Assembly (NCBI GenBank): GCA_024362935.1 | Contig: JANCRA010000014.1 | Span: forward strand, 15,506,758 to 15,570,757 | From: Setophaga petechia | Taxonomy: Eukaryota > Chordata > Aves > Passeriformes > Parulidae | Direction: 5' to 3' | DNA length: 64,000 nucleotides | Part shown: positions 35,541-47,050 of the stretch, piece after piece | How the letters are laid out: the number at the start of each line of letters is the position of its first letter | Numbering within the stretch: position 1 is the stretch's first letter | Program-made: the position numbers and the translations under genes | The notes under the pieces: generated by a model | Databases searched by the model: none | The model's input: only the letters and a program-made list of their open reading frames with translations | What the model was told of the DNA's origin: nothing

Positions 35541-36400
35541 TGGGACTGGGAGGGAACGAAATAAGTGAAACTTTCCGTAAACAGTCATTGGAGGAACTTT
35601 CTCAGTTCACTTAGGAATAATAATTCTCGTGTGTGAGAGAGAGAGGAAGGCAGCAGATATTCGTGCACGCAGACATGTGCATTGCGCTTCCACAGTCACA
35701 ACTCTCACTGCCAAAACGCTCAGGAAGTTGTGGAATAATTTGGTTGTTAACTATGTACATTTTTTTTCAGGAAGAATAAAAAATCTATTGAGCTTTCTAT
35801 CAGACGATTTACAGGGGGAAGTACAGACGCCTTCATGTGCGTCGGCTTCTTTGGGGGTCACAGTCTATTCCTGAGAGCCAGAACACGTAATTTTATGAAG
35901 TGCAGCATTTCCAAACACAGCGCATCAAATCGATGGCTCTACAGACTCCATCCACACAGACTCAGCACACGAGGCTCAGCCCTGAGCTCGCTCTTCCCGG
36001 CAGTTTTAAAACAAGGCACCAATTATTTATAAGTCACATAATTAGATAACCATCACTCCTGAACTTTCCACCAGCTAAGAATGTTTTATCTTTCCCAACC
36101 GGGCACTGCTTACTGCCCTTCTTTGGTGTATATTTTCACTGCTCATACCATTCCTCTCCATCAAAACTCCACCAATTGTCCGAGACACCTCTTTCGTCCC
36201 CCGGCCCGAGTGGAGACAGCGGCCGAGCCGATAAAGGACCACTGGAATTAACTGCTGATTATGGGAACGGCCAGGGAGGATCAGTGAGGAAGTTTAGTAA
36301 ACTTGGAGCAGCTGCCTCTTAGAAGCCGGCGTGTTTTAGCCCAGCTTTAACCTTGTTCTCTTCCGAGCAGCGTGTTGATGTTTCGCCACTTGCTCACTGC
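35540..36400. other. AT-richer spacer in the upstream CpG zone
   Basis: Mostly balanced to AT-rich sequence with no low-complexity run longer than about nine bases and several short ORFs. No gene recognised. The low repeat content suggests possible conserved non-coding sequence. Confidence 0.35.
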
Positions 36401-36870
36401 AAACAAGGCAGGGAGCGGCGTGCGCCGAGGTGCCCGTGTGGCCGCTCTCACCGCTCGCTGCTCTCCGGGGATCAGTCCCGGCCACCGAACGGCCCCGGCC
36501 TCTCTCCTCTCTCCCCAGCTCCGGCCCAGCTCTGCCCGCGCCTCCCTTTGGAGCGGGGCAGAGGAGCCGACGGAGACCCGCAGCTCCTCTGCAGCCGAGC
36601 GTCCCCGGACCCGCGGGAAGGGCCGGGCAGCAGCGGGCCGGGGCCTCCGGAGCCGCCGGTGCAGGGCAGCGCTGCCCGCGGCCCGCCAGCGGCGAGCGGG
36701 GGCGGCGGCGAGCGGGGCGAGACCCAGCGGGGCTGGGGAGGATCTCACCGGGCCCGGGCAGCCCCACGGAGGCGCCGGCGGCCCCGGAGGACGCGGCGGC
36801 CCCGGGCCGGTACCGGCGGCACCGCTGCCCTCTGCGCCCGGGCACTGCCTTCCCTCCTGCCCCGCGCCCA
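36400..36870. other. Upstream CpG-rich zone C
   Basis: Very GC-rich with dense CpG. Frames of about 160-250 codons are open on both strands simultaneously, a hallmark of stop-poor GC-rich DNA. It lies 4.5-5 kb upstream of the TSHZ start and might be the promoter of a divergent or upstream transcript. Confidence 0.45.
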
Positions 36871-36875
36871 TCGAA

Positions 36876-36974
36876 ATGCGGGAAGCACTTCGCTTTCTCC
36901 CGGCGAAGAACAAAGAAGCAGCAGCTTTCATGAAGGCTGGACCAGATGAATACGGATCTGACAAGTTTGTTTAA
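36876..36974 (+). other. Short ORF of unknown status (32 residues)
   Basis: ATG at 36876 opens a frame reading MREALRFLPAKNKEAAAF and ending in DEYGSDKFV with TAA at 36972-36974. Composition looks more protein-like than the surrounding GC-rich frames, and -3 of the start is G. The same frame extends upstream in an ORF from an ATG at 36378. No family is recognised. A chance ORF or the edge of a conserved non-coding element is equally likely. Confidence 0.2.
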
Positions 36975-37560
36975 AAACCCCACTGTCCACGCCCGAAAAC
37001 GATACTGCGCTTCTGTAAAATACAAAGTGTTGTCAATAACCATTATAGCAGCGATAATGATCTGTGAAGAGAACAAAGACATTTTGTAATATCTACATTA
37101 CTTTATTAGAGCAAAATTATTTTAAAATGCCTGTGAATTCCCAAACCTCCTGAATACAAATGAATAAAAGTTTTTCTTCGGGCTAAAATCTTTGCTTGAA
37201 TGTAAATTGTTTGGGTAAGTGAATTTGCACAGCAGCAAAGTTTGTTTGTCTTAGTCCAGTAGCTTTACTTTAACGAACCAGATGTTTTGTCTGTAAATTG
37301 TCCAGAGGACTTTCACAGTTCTGACATGTAATAAGCCCCAGAAAATCAGAACTGGAATAGCTGCGTCCCTGCGATTAGGACCACGCATTTCGGGAAGAGC
37401 ACGGGGAAAATAGGAAAGTGTAAGCACGCTTAGTGTCCTCATATTTGGAACCCTCATTTTAAACTGTAAGTAATCTTGTCCGAATCGATTCGCTTCTGCC
37501 TGGAGTTGACAGCAATTCCCCTCCCAACCCCAGATATCAGAAATACATCCCCCCAAGAAA
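36975..37560. other. AT-rich spacer, no gene recognised
   Basis: AT-rich sequence between two CpG-rich zones with no repeat or motif cluster that I could assign. Confidence 0.4.
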
Positions 37561-38010
37561 ATCCCCAGGCACGGCGGGGAGCGGTGGGGGCGGTAGATTT
37601 CGGCCGGGGAAGCCTCAAGGCGCTGAGGTACCGAGCGGGCCGGTCCCGGGTCCGCCCCGGAGCGGCCCCACAGCCGGCGGTGCCCGGCGGGCGGTGCCGG
37701 TGCCCGGCCCGCGGCGGGCGCTCCCTCCGTGCCCCGGCAGCGCCCGCTCCTCTCCTGCGGGCCCCGCGGCGCTCCGAGAGCACCGCCCGCCCCCGCCGCC
37801 GCCGGGGCCAACAAGTTCCCGGTTCCACCCGGGCACCGAGAGCGCGGCCCGGCCGCGGCTTTGCGGGGCGATGCCGCCGCCGCCGCCGCTGCTGCCCGGA
37901 GAGCCGGGGCCTCCGCCTTCCCTCCCGGACGGCGAAGGGCTGAGGCCACCGAGCTGTCCCGGCTCCCGCTCGCCCCTGCCGGATCTCCCCCGGGCTGAGC
38001 CCCGCTCGCC
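37560..38010. other. Upstream CpG-rich zone D
   Basis: A CpG-dense, very GC-rich block with GCC-type triplets near 37870-37890. Both strands are largely open by composition. It is about 6 kb upstream of the TSHZ start codon. Confidence 0.45.
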
Positions 38011-38118
38011 GCGCTCCCAGGGGCTGCGCCCTTTGGAGATGATGCTGATTTAAAATAAGAGCTATCGGCGCGATTCAGTCCCGCTCAGCCATCACTTTTC
38101 CCCCTCCCTCGAAAGGAC

Positions 38119-38190
38119 ATGGGGTCCCTGAAGAAACAACTGGCCGTTGCTTTGAAGGAAATAAGCGATACCATTTCAGAGCCACTGTAG
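38119..38190 (+). other. Short ORF of unknown status (23 residues)
   Basis: The start GACATGG has G at -3 and G at +4, a good translation context. The frame begins MGSLKKQLAVALKE, continues with an acidic and Ser/Thr-containing stretch, and stops at TAG 38188-38190. The leading part would be amphipathic helical. It sits just downstream (on the plus strand) of CpG zone D, where a divergent transcript might run. No homologue is recognised, and chance is the default explanation. Confidence 0.2.
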
Positions 38191-38548
38191 CGTAATGCAT
38201 TCACTGGGGCAGTAGGAAAACCTTTTAAGAAAAATAGTTACAGATCCTGCAACTCCACGACATGTGACAACAAAGGCTGTTGTCTCAGTAGAAGGTCTTT
38301 AGCTAATTTTACCTACACAAAGTTTTACTGGCTGCAGGCTTTGGGAACGCCTTTGTGGAGCCTGGCACCGATCCTCAGGGCTGGCTAATTTGAAAGGCAT
38401 TTGGAGGATCCCGGAGAAGTGGAAGGGATTCCCCGCTTATTTCTCGCATCACCTGAAAGTTCCCATCGCACAGATGACACGGGTGCTCCTCAGCTGACCG
38501 CCTGTGACTCAGCGCAATGAAGATTTTGTTGTACTCAGATACTCTTCT
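38190..38548. other. Spacer, no gene recognised
   Basis: Balanced-composition unique sequence between CpG zone D and the A24 tract. No motif cluster stood out. Confidence 0.4.
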
Positions 38549-38652
38549 AAAAAAAAAAAAAAAAAAAAAAAAGAAAGAAAAAATACTAGAAGGGGGAAGT
38601 GGATAAAACTTAAGTTCGAGCAAAATCCTTTTTTTTTTTTTTTTTTTTTTTT
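38549..38652. repeat. A24 / T24 inverted homopolymer pair
   Basis: A24 (38549-38572) and T24 (38629-38652) flank 56 bases. They could form a 24-bp A:T stem. The T run followed by CCACAG at 38653-38658 also looks like a splice acceptor on the plus strand. The complementary strand has T24 followed by AG at the other end. Neither acceptor is linked to a recognised exon. Confidence 0.8.
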
Positions 38653-38759
38653 CCACAGAAACTTCCTTCCCTGGCGGATTTTTTAGTGTTGGCACACAGC
38701 GCTCGCACACAGAAGTTCATCTGTACGAAGCTTCCCATCTGCCAGCAGCTCACCTTGAC

Positions 38760-39190
38760 TGGCGGCGGGAAGGGAAGAGCTGCAGCCGCCCCCGCCCGTC
38801 CCCAAGGTGCGGGCGGAGCTCGGTACCCCCGGGGGACGCCACCGGGCCGGGCACAGCCAGCGCGGCCGCAGCCCCGGGCCGCCTCCTCCTCCTCGCCCTC
38901 CGCCGCGCTCTGACCCCGTGCGGGCCGCCAGGACACACAGCCAGCCCCAGCGGGGCCGTCAATCCCGGAGCCCCGCGTCCCGCACTGAATTCCCAGCGCG
39001 GGGATGCGGGCAGTGTGCGGGACACGGCATCCCCCGCCCGCAGCCCTCGGCCGAGAAGAACTCATGGACCCGCTGTCCCGCAGCCCGGGGCGGTGCCGGG
39101 CCCTCGTCCCCTCCCCGGTGGCCCTTGGCGAGCCGCAGCGCTTCGCTCCCCAGCCGGGCAGTGGGGTCTGCACCGCCCGGGTCAGGTGAA
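38760..39190. other. Upstream CpG-rich zone E (outermost)
   Basis: The last CpG-dense block before the AT-rich 5' flank, about 7 kb upstream of the TSHZ start codon. Open frames on both strands are compositional. It may carry a distal promoter; no exon recognised. Confidence 0.45.
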
Positions 39191-39199
39191 ACGTGGAAA

Positions 39200-42100
39200 C
39201 TAAGAAAATCTGACACCACCATTGATTCCCGCTCTTTGTTCTCCTCTGTACACAATGGTGAGAAAGGAATGTGACTATAAAGTTGCAATTAACCAGCTTT
39301 CTGTCACTGGGTATTTATTCCTATCAAATCTTTCTTCTTCGGAAAAGCGCTTTTAATTGTAAAAGAAAACAGACGATTTAAAATACCTTGTATCCTTCTG
39401 TAATCAGAGTTGCCTAAATTATGACTGGATGTGCCTAAACAGTCATCTCATTTTCCCACTGATTTTGGTCAGGTCCAGAAAGAATGGCATTTTTTTTCCT
39501 AATGTTTTAAAAGTATTAACTTCCTTTCAAACATTCTTTAACCTTTAATGTTTTGTAACTTGATGAAAAGGTCACTTTGTTCAGAGTGGATGCATCTGCT
39601 CCATAATTGTTCTAATATCAGGCAGAGCTCCATCCTAACACTACATTCTTTTATGAGGATTTTTTTTCCCCTTAATATACTATTGTTAAGGTTACCATGA
39701 ATAATTGTTCTAAAGGCAAAGAGCTCCAGACCAAAGGATGCTCACACTTTATTTCATTTCACCAGCTTCAGATGTTTAGAGCTGTATTCAGCAGATGACA
39801 TTAGCTGAGCTCTGAGAAGAATAACCTGAACCGTTTCACCTCTTCCCACTTGTGGGAGCCTGAGGGAGAACAGGAACAGAATAAATATCTGGATTTATAG
39901 ACTGAGCTGCATGACAAAATAGCACAAAATACTGATTAATATTACTTTGGATCAGCAGCAGGTTTGATCCAAGCATCTCAAAGTATTTTACAAAGGGCTG
40001 TGACAGAAAGCTGGGACATGGGTGGGGAAGACCTAAGAGCAGAGTGGAGACCCAGAGACCACTGGACATCAGCACCTCAAGACTCAGCCTCCAAAAGTGA
40101 TGGGGTGGTAAAGATATTGCTCATCTAATTACATTTTAGACTCCTTGCTGGGAAGGAAACAGAAGCTTTTCAGCATGTGTAAATCAATATTTATCATTAG
40201 GAGCAATCATATTTTGAATCTGTAGATGTAGCCAGTTTTGGTACAGAGAACTTCTGCTTATTCCTGTGTAAAAGATTAGAAGATGCACATGTTCATTGCC
40301 ACCCACAGGCTGAGAATGCCCACCTGAGGGGCAGCTTGTGGCCCCAGCTCTGTGGCCAAACCTCACTCTCAGCACTGTTCCTGCTTTGCAAGAGCAGTGG
40401 TGATACCTGGCTGGATAGCAGAGATGGGAGCCAGAACCTTAAATTGATGCAATTAATCCCTCTAAAATACAGCAAGATTTTCTAATTCTTACAAAATTCA
40501 AACATCCAGAGAATATGTTTAATTAAAACTTGGCTATATCTTTTTTTTTTAAAGATTTTCTTAAAAACCAAAGAAATGGGCTAATTATATTGCTTAGTAT
40601 TCTAATACGCATTTTTTTAATAACACACTTTTCTAGCCAGGCCAGTCCCTTGAGGACCAGTTCCTCATTTATAAGGAGGTCCCCAATGGGAGTTAAAAAG
40701 AGGCTATTTTATAAGAAGAAAATATATTCTGAAAGAGGAGCCATACAAAGATAACCCTGCATCACATATATCAGTATGGAGGCTGGAATATGTATTCCAA
40801 TGATGCAAATCTTCCCTTACAATAATTTGCTCGTTAGTGTTAGCAAAAGCCCAGATACTGATGTCTCTGTATTTGTTCTTCTATTTTTCATCACACTAAT
40901 GCTTTTAACTAAAATTATTTCTTAAAATTTGCTTTATTTAATGAATTTAAAGGTCAATCCTCTTCCTTTCCATATGCAAATCCTATTAATAGTAGAGGTT
41001 TGATATTAATGGGAGTTAATAGAGTAGATACCCCCTTCACACAAGAAACCCCACAAGAGAACAAATTAACATCAAGATAATTTCAGTAAATTTGTTGCTT
41101 CTTTCTCCCCTTTGAGTAACCAAATATCAGAGCAACAGTACCTTGGGAACAGGAGTGACAGCCAGAGGAGGGATGAGATGTGAAGGGGCACCCAGGGCCT
41201 CCCCAGCCCCCAAAGGCAGGGATGCAGGGAGGGACACAGCCCCCAGCAGCTGGAGCCATCCTCCTCCTCCTCCTCCTCCTCAGCAGCCTCTTACACCCAC
41301 AGGAGCCAGGCAAGACACAAGGTACCAACACCAAGAAACCCCTCCCCATCCTCCTAAAGAGGGAACAGGCAACTTCTGCTCCCCTCAGAGCCCAACAGCC
41401 TCCACCTGTGAGACCACAGCAGCTACTCAGGGAAGAACAGGCACTGCTGGAGCTGATGAGGGAGTAAATTAAGTTACTGCCTCTGCCACTCTGTGTGGTC
41501 AGTTTGGGAGTTTAACTGTCTGGTCACTGGGTTTCTATCTATAGTTACTGTTCCAGGACTCAGTGAAGTTTAATAAGTTTGTTGTTTTTTTGGGGCTTTT
41601 TTGTTTGTTTGGTTTTTTTTAACTACAGCTGTTGGTATTAAAATAACAGCCTAAAGAGGTGGAGCTGGGGAAAGAGGAATGAACTCATTGTTTTCACCTG
41701 CAGTCCCTGTAGGAAAATGGTCCCAGTGCTGATGAGTGAGGAACAACCCTGTCTAGCCTAACTTTTGCAGTAAAACTTCTGCACTTTTTTTCAAGCAGCT
41801 GAATCCAGACACCAAACAGCAAAGCATCAGTAGTCCAGAGCAGCTTCTTCCTTGATAAGAAATAAAGAATACCTGCAGCAGCCCCTGGCCTGGCCAGCCC
41901 AAGCATGGCTCCTGCAGATCAGCCTCTTTTTAATTACAGCAGGCTGAAGTAATGTGATTGAAAGATGTGGAGAAAGGGATGAATCATGGACTACAGAGTG
42001 GTGTTAATTTCCCTCTTATCAAAGAGCATTAACCCACTCCCTCCAAACACCAGGGAACTTTGCAAGGAAGCCCATCCTCACTGCATCCTCCTTCCTAGCT

Positions 42101-43230
42101 GTCACTCCTGAGCTGGAAAAGTTTTCCCATTACCTTTTCTCAGTCTGTACCTAGTGACACTAGTGTACTATACAATATCCCCTCCCAAAACTCTTAAGAC
42201 CTCAGTGGTTTTAGGGAAAACAATTTTTGTTTCCTTAAATGAAATTTATTTTCCTACTGCTTACCCCAAAGGGTTTTTTTTAATCCCTGAACCTGGAAGC
42301 TGTTTCTATCATTTAAAAAAAGTTGTGTGTAAGAGCTACAAACAGTCCCTGGGAGCTGAGGACAGAGTCCTGCAATGCTCTTGGTCCATCCAACCTCTAA
42401 TGGGGTGAGCAAGGACCACAGTCCCTAAACCACACAGAGGTGCTGCTTCCAGGCTGGATAGGTTGAACAAATAATTTTTGCTCTTCTTGGCCCTTGGGAT
42501 GTTGGAAAGTCCCTGTGAAAGACCAAGTGTGGGCAGTGACAGCCCTTGTGACACACACACAGCCTCCATCTCTCACAGATAGAGTTTCTGGCTCTTTGCA
42601 GACTAAAGCAGAAAGTGTCACACCAGGGCTTCCATTAAGGTCACCTTTGCTTTCAGGGCCTTGATGTGGCCCCAGATTTGCCAAGGGAAGGGCTGGAGGG
42701 TAGGAAGCACACTGAGATAAAAGGCATCACGTTTCTGAGGAAGCCAGGTCCCTGTTCACACACCTGAGGTTGGATTTTAGCTGAGACACACTCACAGCTC
42801 CCCTTGGCTCCCTGGCAAACAGGAGAGCACAGAACTGGGTCTGTGTTTGAAGTGTATGACCAAATAAAACTTACACTGCTTATGTTTTGGGGAGGTGAAT
42901 ATTGATTGCTACAAACATTCTGTTTCCAGCCAAACAGCAAAATTCTGTAATTGTCCAGGTAAGTCACAGGCTGGAAGGGTTTGCATTTTTACAAAACATT
43001 AGGTATAAATTACTTCCACAAATGGGAGCCTGGACTCAACAGAGCAACACAGTTGTCTGTTATAGCAAATCTGGCATTCCCAGCTTCAAATCTGCTACAG
43101 GCATTCTGGATTTTAATTAATATATTGTTTCATATGTATGAGTATTTCATGGTGGGATTTTTTTTTTGTTTGTTTTCACAGACTGCATTTTTAGCCTAAA
43201 CAAAGTGTGTTCTCTGCATTGTTCTGAAAG
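39200..43230. other. 5' flank, no gene recognised
   Basis: AT-rich sequence with a short GC-richer patch at about 41140-41460, T/G-rich low complexity at about 41580-41620 and scattered short A/T runs. No ORF with a recognisable domain. Confidence 0.5.
41260..41280. repeat. (CCT)7 microsatellite
   Basis: Seven CCT units on the plus strand within a GC-richer patch of the 5' flank. Confidence 0.85.
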
Positions 43231-43450
43231 CAATTGAATAAATATCAGCGAGTCTATAGATCTGGCCTCCTTTGCAGTGAGCAGCACAGCAGTCATGCTT
43301 CACAGGAAAGGGATAACATCCTCCAGTGCAGCTGATAAGAGCAACAATTTACAAAGGCAGAGATCCGTTCTGCAGTGAAAGCTTTATTACCATGACTCGA
43401 TGTTACATCTCCAGCACATAAGGGTTAATCATTGCAGCAGTTTGCAGCTG
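43230..43450. promoter_or_regulatory. Possible upstream regulatory block
   Basis: Unique, low-repeat sequence with GATAACATC and TGATAAG (GATA cores) and GGGTTAATCATT (HNF1-like half-site plus homeodomain core) within about 130 bases. Regulatory function is inferred only from this motif grouping. Confidence 0.3.
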
Positions 43451-44618
43451 GTTTGTGCTCCCAGGGGAGCCATAGCAATAGACTCCTGCCTGTAACACAA
43501 GGTCAGCCCCCTCTCCTGGGGTCAGCAGGCCACAGATAACACAACTCCCAAACTTCTGCTCCGGGCAGACACAGGTGCCAAACCCATCCTGTGGTCTGTT
43601 GTAGAGCATTTCTTGTGGTTTTGGTTCTCCTCAATAAAAACACCTTCCCAGCTCAGTGGTACATAATTGGAGGGTGATATCTCAGAGCTACCCATCAGTG
43701 AGGGCTTTCTGTGGCAGCCCTGGGTTCAGGAGTTTGCTGGGTACATGTAACATTTCATGGGAGACAGAAAACAGCAGTCAGAGCTGAGTTTAAGGGCCAA
43801 ATCCTGAATAGTTCCTTCAGTCTCATGGTATGAAATGCTCACACGAGTGAAGTGGGCAGAACTGGGCTGTAACATTCTATTAATATTTATCCTCTACTGC
43901 TACAAGACACAACAATAATCAAATAAGAAAAAGTTTAATCCTCAAATGCAGCTTTAATCTTCAAATTGGTTAGCTTATCAGAGGGGTAATATTTATTTTC
44001 AAAGACAGGCTGCTCGGAATGATCAGCTGAAATAGAAACCTATAAGTGAAAGGATGTAAGTTTATTGGGCAGTGTTGTCTATATTTATAGTTTCTGCTCA
44101 ACCCATATTTCTGTTTTTATATGCACGTGTCAAAAATTAATATACAGCAAACTTCACCAACAGTTTTAAGAGATCCTAAAATATAATAAAATCAATAAAT
44201 GATGTTCTGGCATAAATGTTTCTGTAGCTGAGGGTGGTCAGGTTCAAAGGGCAGCATCTGACCATTTCTCTTTCCCACCCTGCTGCAGAGTAAGACCCTC
44301 CCCTCAACTTCAAATCACTGGGGAGAGGGTAATTTAAGCTATACTTGATGTACCCTATACATCACTGTCTTCAGGACCAGGTTTAAAATTAAACTCTGAT
44401 GTACAAAGTTAAACAAAAATGAGATAAAAATTGGCAGGGGTTGAAGAGGGTCAAAGTAGTCAAAACACAAGGTAGACTATTGCTTCTTTTGATTTATGTT
44501 ATTCTGTGCACTAAAAAAATAAAATTATAGCTCTTGTGGAGACTTTTTTCATTGAGAATAACACATTTCTAATTTGTTTTCTATAGACTTACAAGCATTT
44601 GCTCTAAGAGTTGGAAGC

Positions 44619-44638
44619 ATTTATTTATTTATTTATTT
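44619..44638. repeat. (ATTT)5 microsatellite
   Basis: Five ATTT units in AT-rich flank. Confidence 0.8.
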
Positions 44639-45933
44639 GTTTTGGCAGGGGCAGAGTATCCCCAACTGTTGGCAGAATATTCAAATTAGCATTAGATAGA
44701 ATCTTTGTCACTCACCAGCAAGTGAAGGAGAAGAGTATTTCACCTTCCATTAGTGGTTATCTTACACTGCACACATCTTGTATTTATCTAGAGTTTTGAT
44801 TTCAGGCACCTTTTTTCTAAGCTACAGCTAGGTTTGGTAGCAGAAATAAAGAGTTCAGTAAATGTTTCCTTTTGCATGTTTTACATGCACATAATGCAGT
44901 TACCTTCTAGAATTTCAGTACAGGAAAGATGCCAAACAGCAGAGTCTTTTGAAACCAATTCAACAAAATCCTTGCAGGAAGTAAATTTTTTATGATGTAG
45001 TCAACTTTTCCACATATTGCCATTTACATGGTTACTGCGTGGACTGCAGGCAAAATCATTTGGAATTGTAATCTTTATTTTCTATAATATGATAATGAAA
45101 TCAACAACTATCCACTAGAATCAAATTAATTTCTCTCTGTTACTCCAGTGGGAAGAATAAAAGGGTTCTACTGGCTAAACTGCCAGGGTAATGGGAAAAT
45201 CAAAATAAAATCAGGTCCTTGGATTGCTGGCAAATAAAAAATGCTTATTTTAAACATGATGGTGAACACATACAGATCTTGAAATCTTTTAAAATCTGAT
45301 CAAGCAAGCTTTTTCCAAAGGTTTTTAATTTTCATCCATGCAAGTGCAATTGACTTCATATGGATTACAGCTGGCTAAAGTGTGGGCATGTTCTTAGGCT
45401 GTACAAGGGCATGAGACAGTGAAAGCCTCAAAACTCTGAAAATGTCTGAACTTGATTACAAATCTAACAGGAGAAAAACTCACACTGTTCAGATAACTAA
45501 AAAATAATTTTTCCTAGCACTGTTTGTCAGTGATACTGACAATGATGATTTTTTTTTGTTTATCTAGTGAAGATCTGATTTAATACTCGGATTTTAGTCT
45601 TTCCCCCAGAATTCCAAGTGATACATTGTGTAAAATGAACTTTGTATGTGTGGTGGTACAGGATTGACCTGCATATATGCCATTAGTATACATAATTTGG
45701 CAAGCATTTATGTACTAGTTGAATAAATGCAATCCTTCCCAAACACCTGGCTGGAAAGCTGAAGGGCAGCAGCACACAAACTGCAGGTTGTTTAAACAGA
45801 TACAGCCAGCAAAGCAAAGATCAAATGTTAGAATGAGTCTACTATTTGTGATCTATTGTGCCAAGCTCTCTGGATCTAACAGCTGGGCAATATTTTTGTA
45901 CCACTAATTAAATCCTTCTCAAAGATCTGAATT

Positions 45934-46013
45934 AAAAAAAACAAAACAAAACAAACCCACAAAAAACCACCAACAACAACAAAAAAAAAACAAAACAAAA
46001 AACAAAAAAAAAC
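45934..46013. repeat. A/C-rich low-complexity tract
   Basis: About 80 bases made almost only of A and C, with AAAAC-type and CAA-type repeats. It could be the eroded tail of a retroposed sequence, but no element body is recognisable next to it. Confidence 0.75.
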
Positions 46014-46859
46014 CTTTTGGGGTCACATAGAAGACCACTCATGCATTCTGTAGCTCTAGCAGATCACATGTAGCAAAGAGCAGAGCTGAGAGCTTGTTGG
46101 TTAGAAAATTATAATCCAGAATTTTCCTACATCCACTACATTTTGGGAATCAGGAGAAGCATGAATTAAAATGATCACAAAGGTCACAAGGAATTGCTGC
46201 AGTATTTACAAAATCTGTAAATGCTGTGGAAGGTGTAGGATCTTACAAGCAAGGCTCAGAACGACAACAAGAGCCATTCTGAGGCTGGGAGCTGCTCATA
46301 AATTAGGTAAAAAGCAAAAAGATATGAGAACTCCAAAAAGCAAGAGTGTCAGCTGTTAGAAATACCTGTAGCCCATTAAACCCATGGGACTGAAATGTCT
46401 TCCTGCTGTATCCATGCAGCAAGCAGGCTCCTGTTCCCTAGCAGAGGGCCATGGCACAGAAATAAACTGGTTGATTCCTTCTTGCCCTGAGCATCTGCCT
46501 GGGGTAGCTGATCAGTTTATGGATGTTACACTGAGTGTGTCACTGACACTGCCCTGCCAAGGGTGTCTGAGGGTGCCTGCCCAGGGAGGGCCTGATTCAG
46601 AGCTCACCAAACTCAGATTTCCACTGGCTGGGTTCTGGATCAGGCCTTTTCCATCCACCTCTCTGGAGGGGGATTTTCCATCCCAGTGCAGCTGGGAGAT
46701 GCAGCTTTCCTCAGTGTCATATTCCATCTTTTTTTTGTGCATTGCAAAATCTACCCACTGACATGTACAGATTCTCTGTCCTGGTATTAATGACATTTCT
46801 GCACTCCCTGTGTTTACAAAGGAAAGCAATCATGCCTTAACTTCCCTCTGTGTGTGCTC

Positions 46860-47050
46860 AGATTTGCATTCTTTTGCTCAGGCACTTGCAGAGGTACCGT
46901 GCTCCGAGCAATGATGAAGAACCGAGTCTATAATTTAATAACCCTCCTCTGACTAATTAGCATTCACTCAATGAACAAAGGCTTTTCAGAGGTCCAGTCA
47001 AAGGCCTAAGCACCATTTAAGTCTAGCTTATTCCTCAAGGCACCTCTGAA
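46860..47050. promoter_or_regulatory. Possible upstream conserved block
   Basis: Balanced unique sequence with surviving CpGs (near 46896, 46903 and 46923), AATTTAATAACC and CTAATTAG (46953-46960, palindromic homeodomain site). It lies 15 kb upstream of the promoter. Enhancer status is inference. Confidence 0.35.

Larger units (their letters stand above)
43450..46860. other. 5' flank, no gene recognised
   Basis: AT-rich intergenic sequence with simple repeats (44619-44638 and 45934-46013 are listed separately) and a GC-richer patch at about 46500-46700. No gene seen. Confidence 0.5.
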
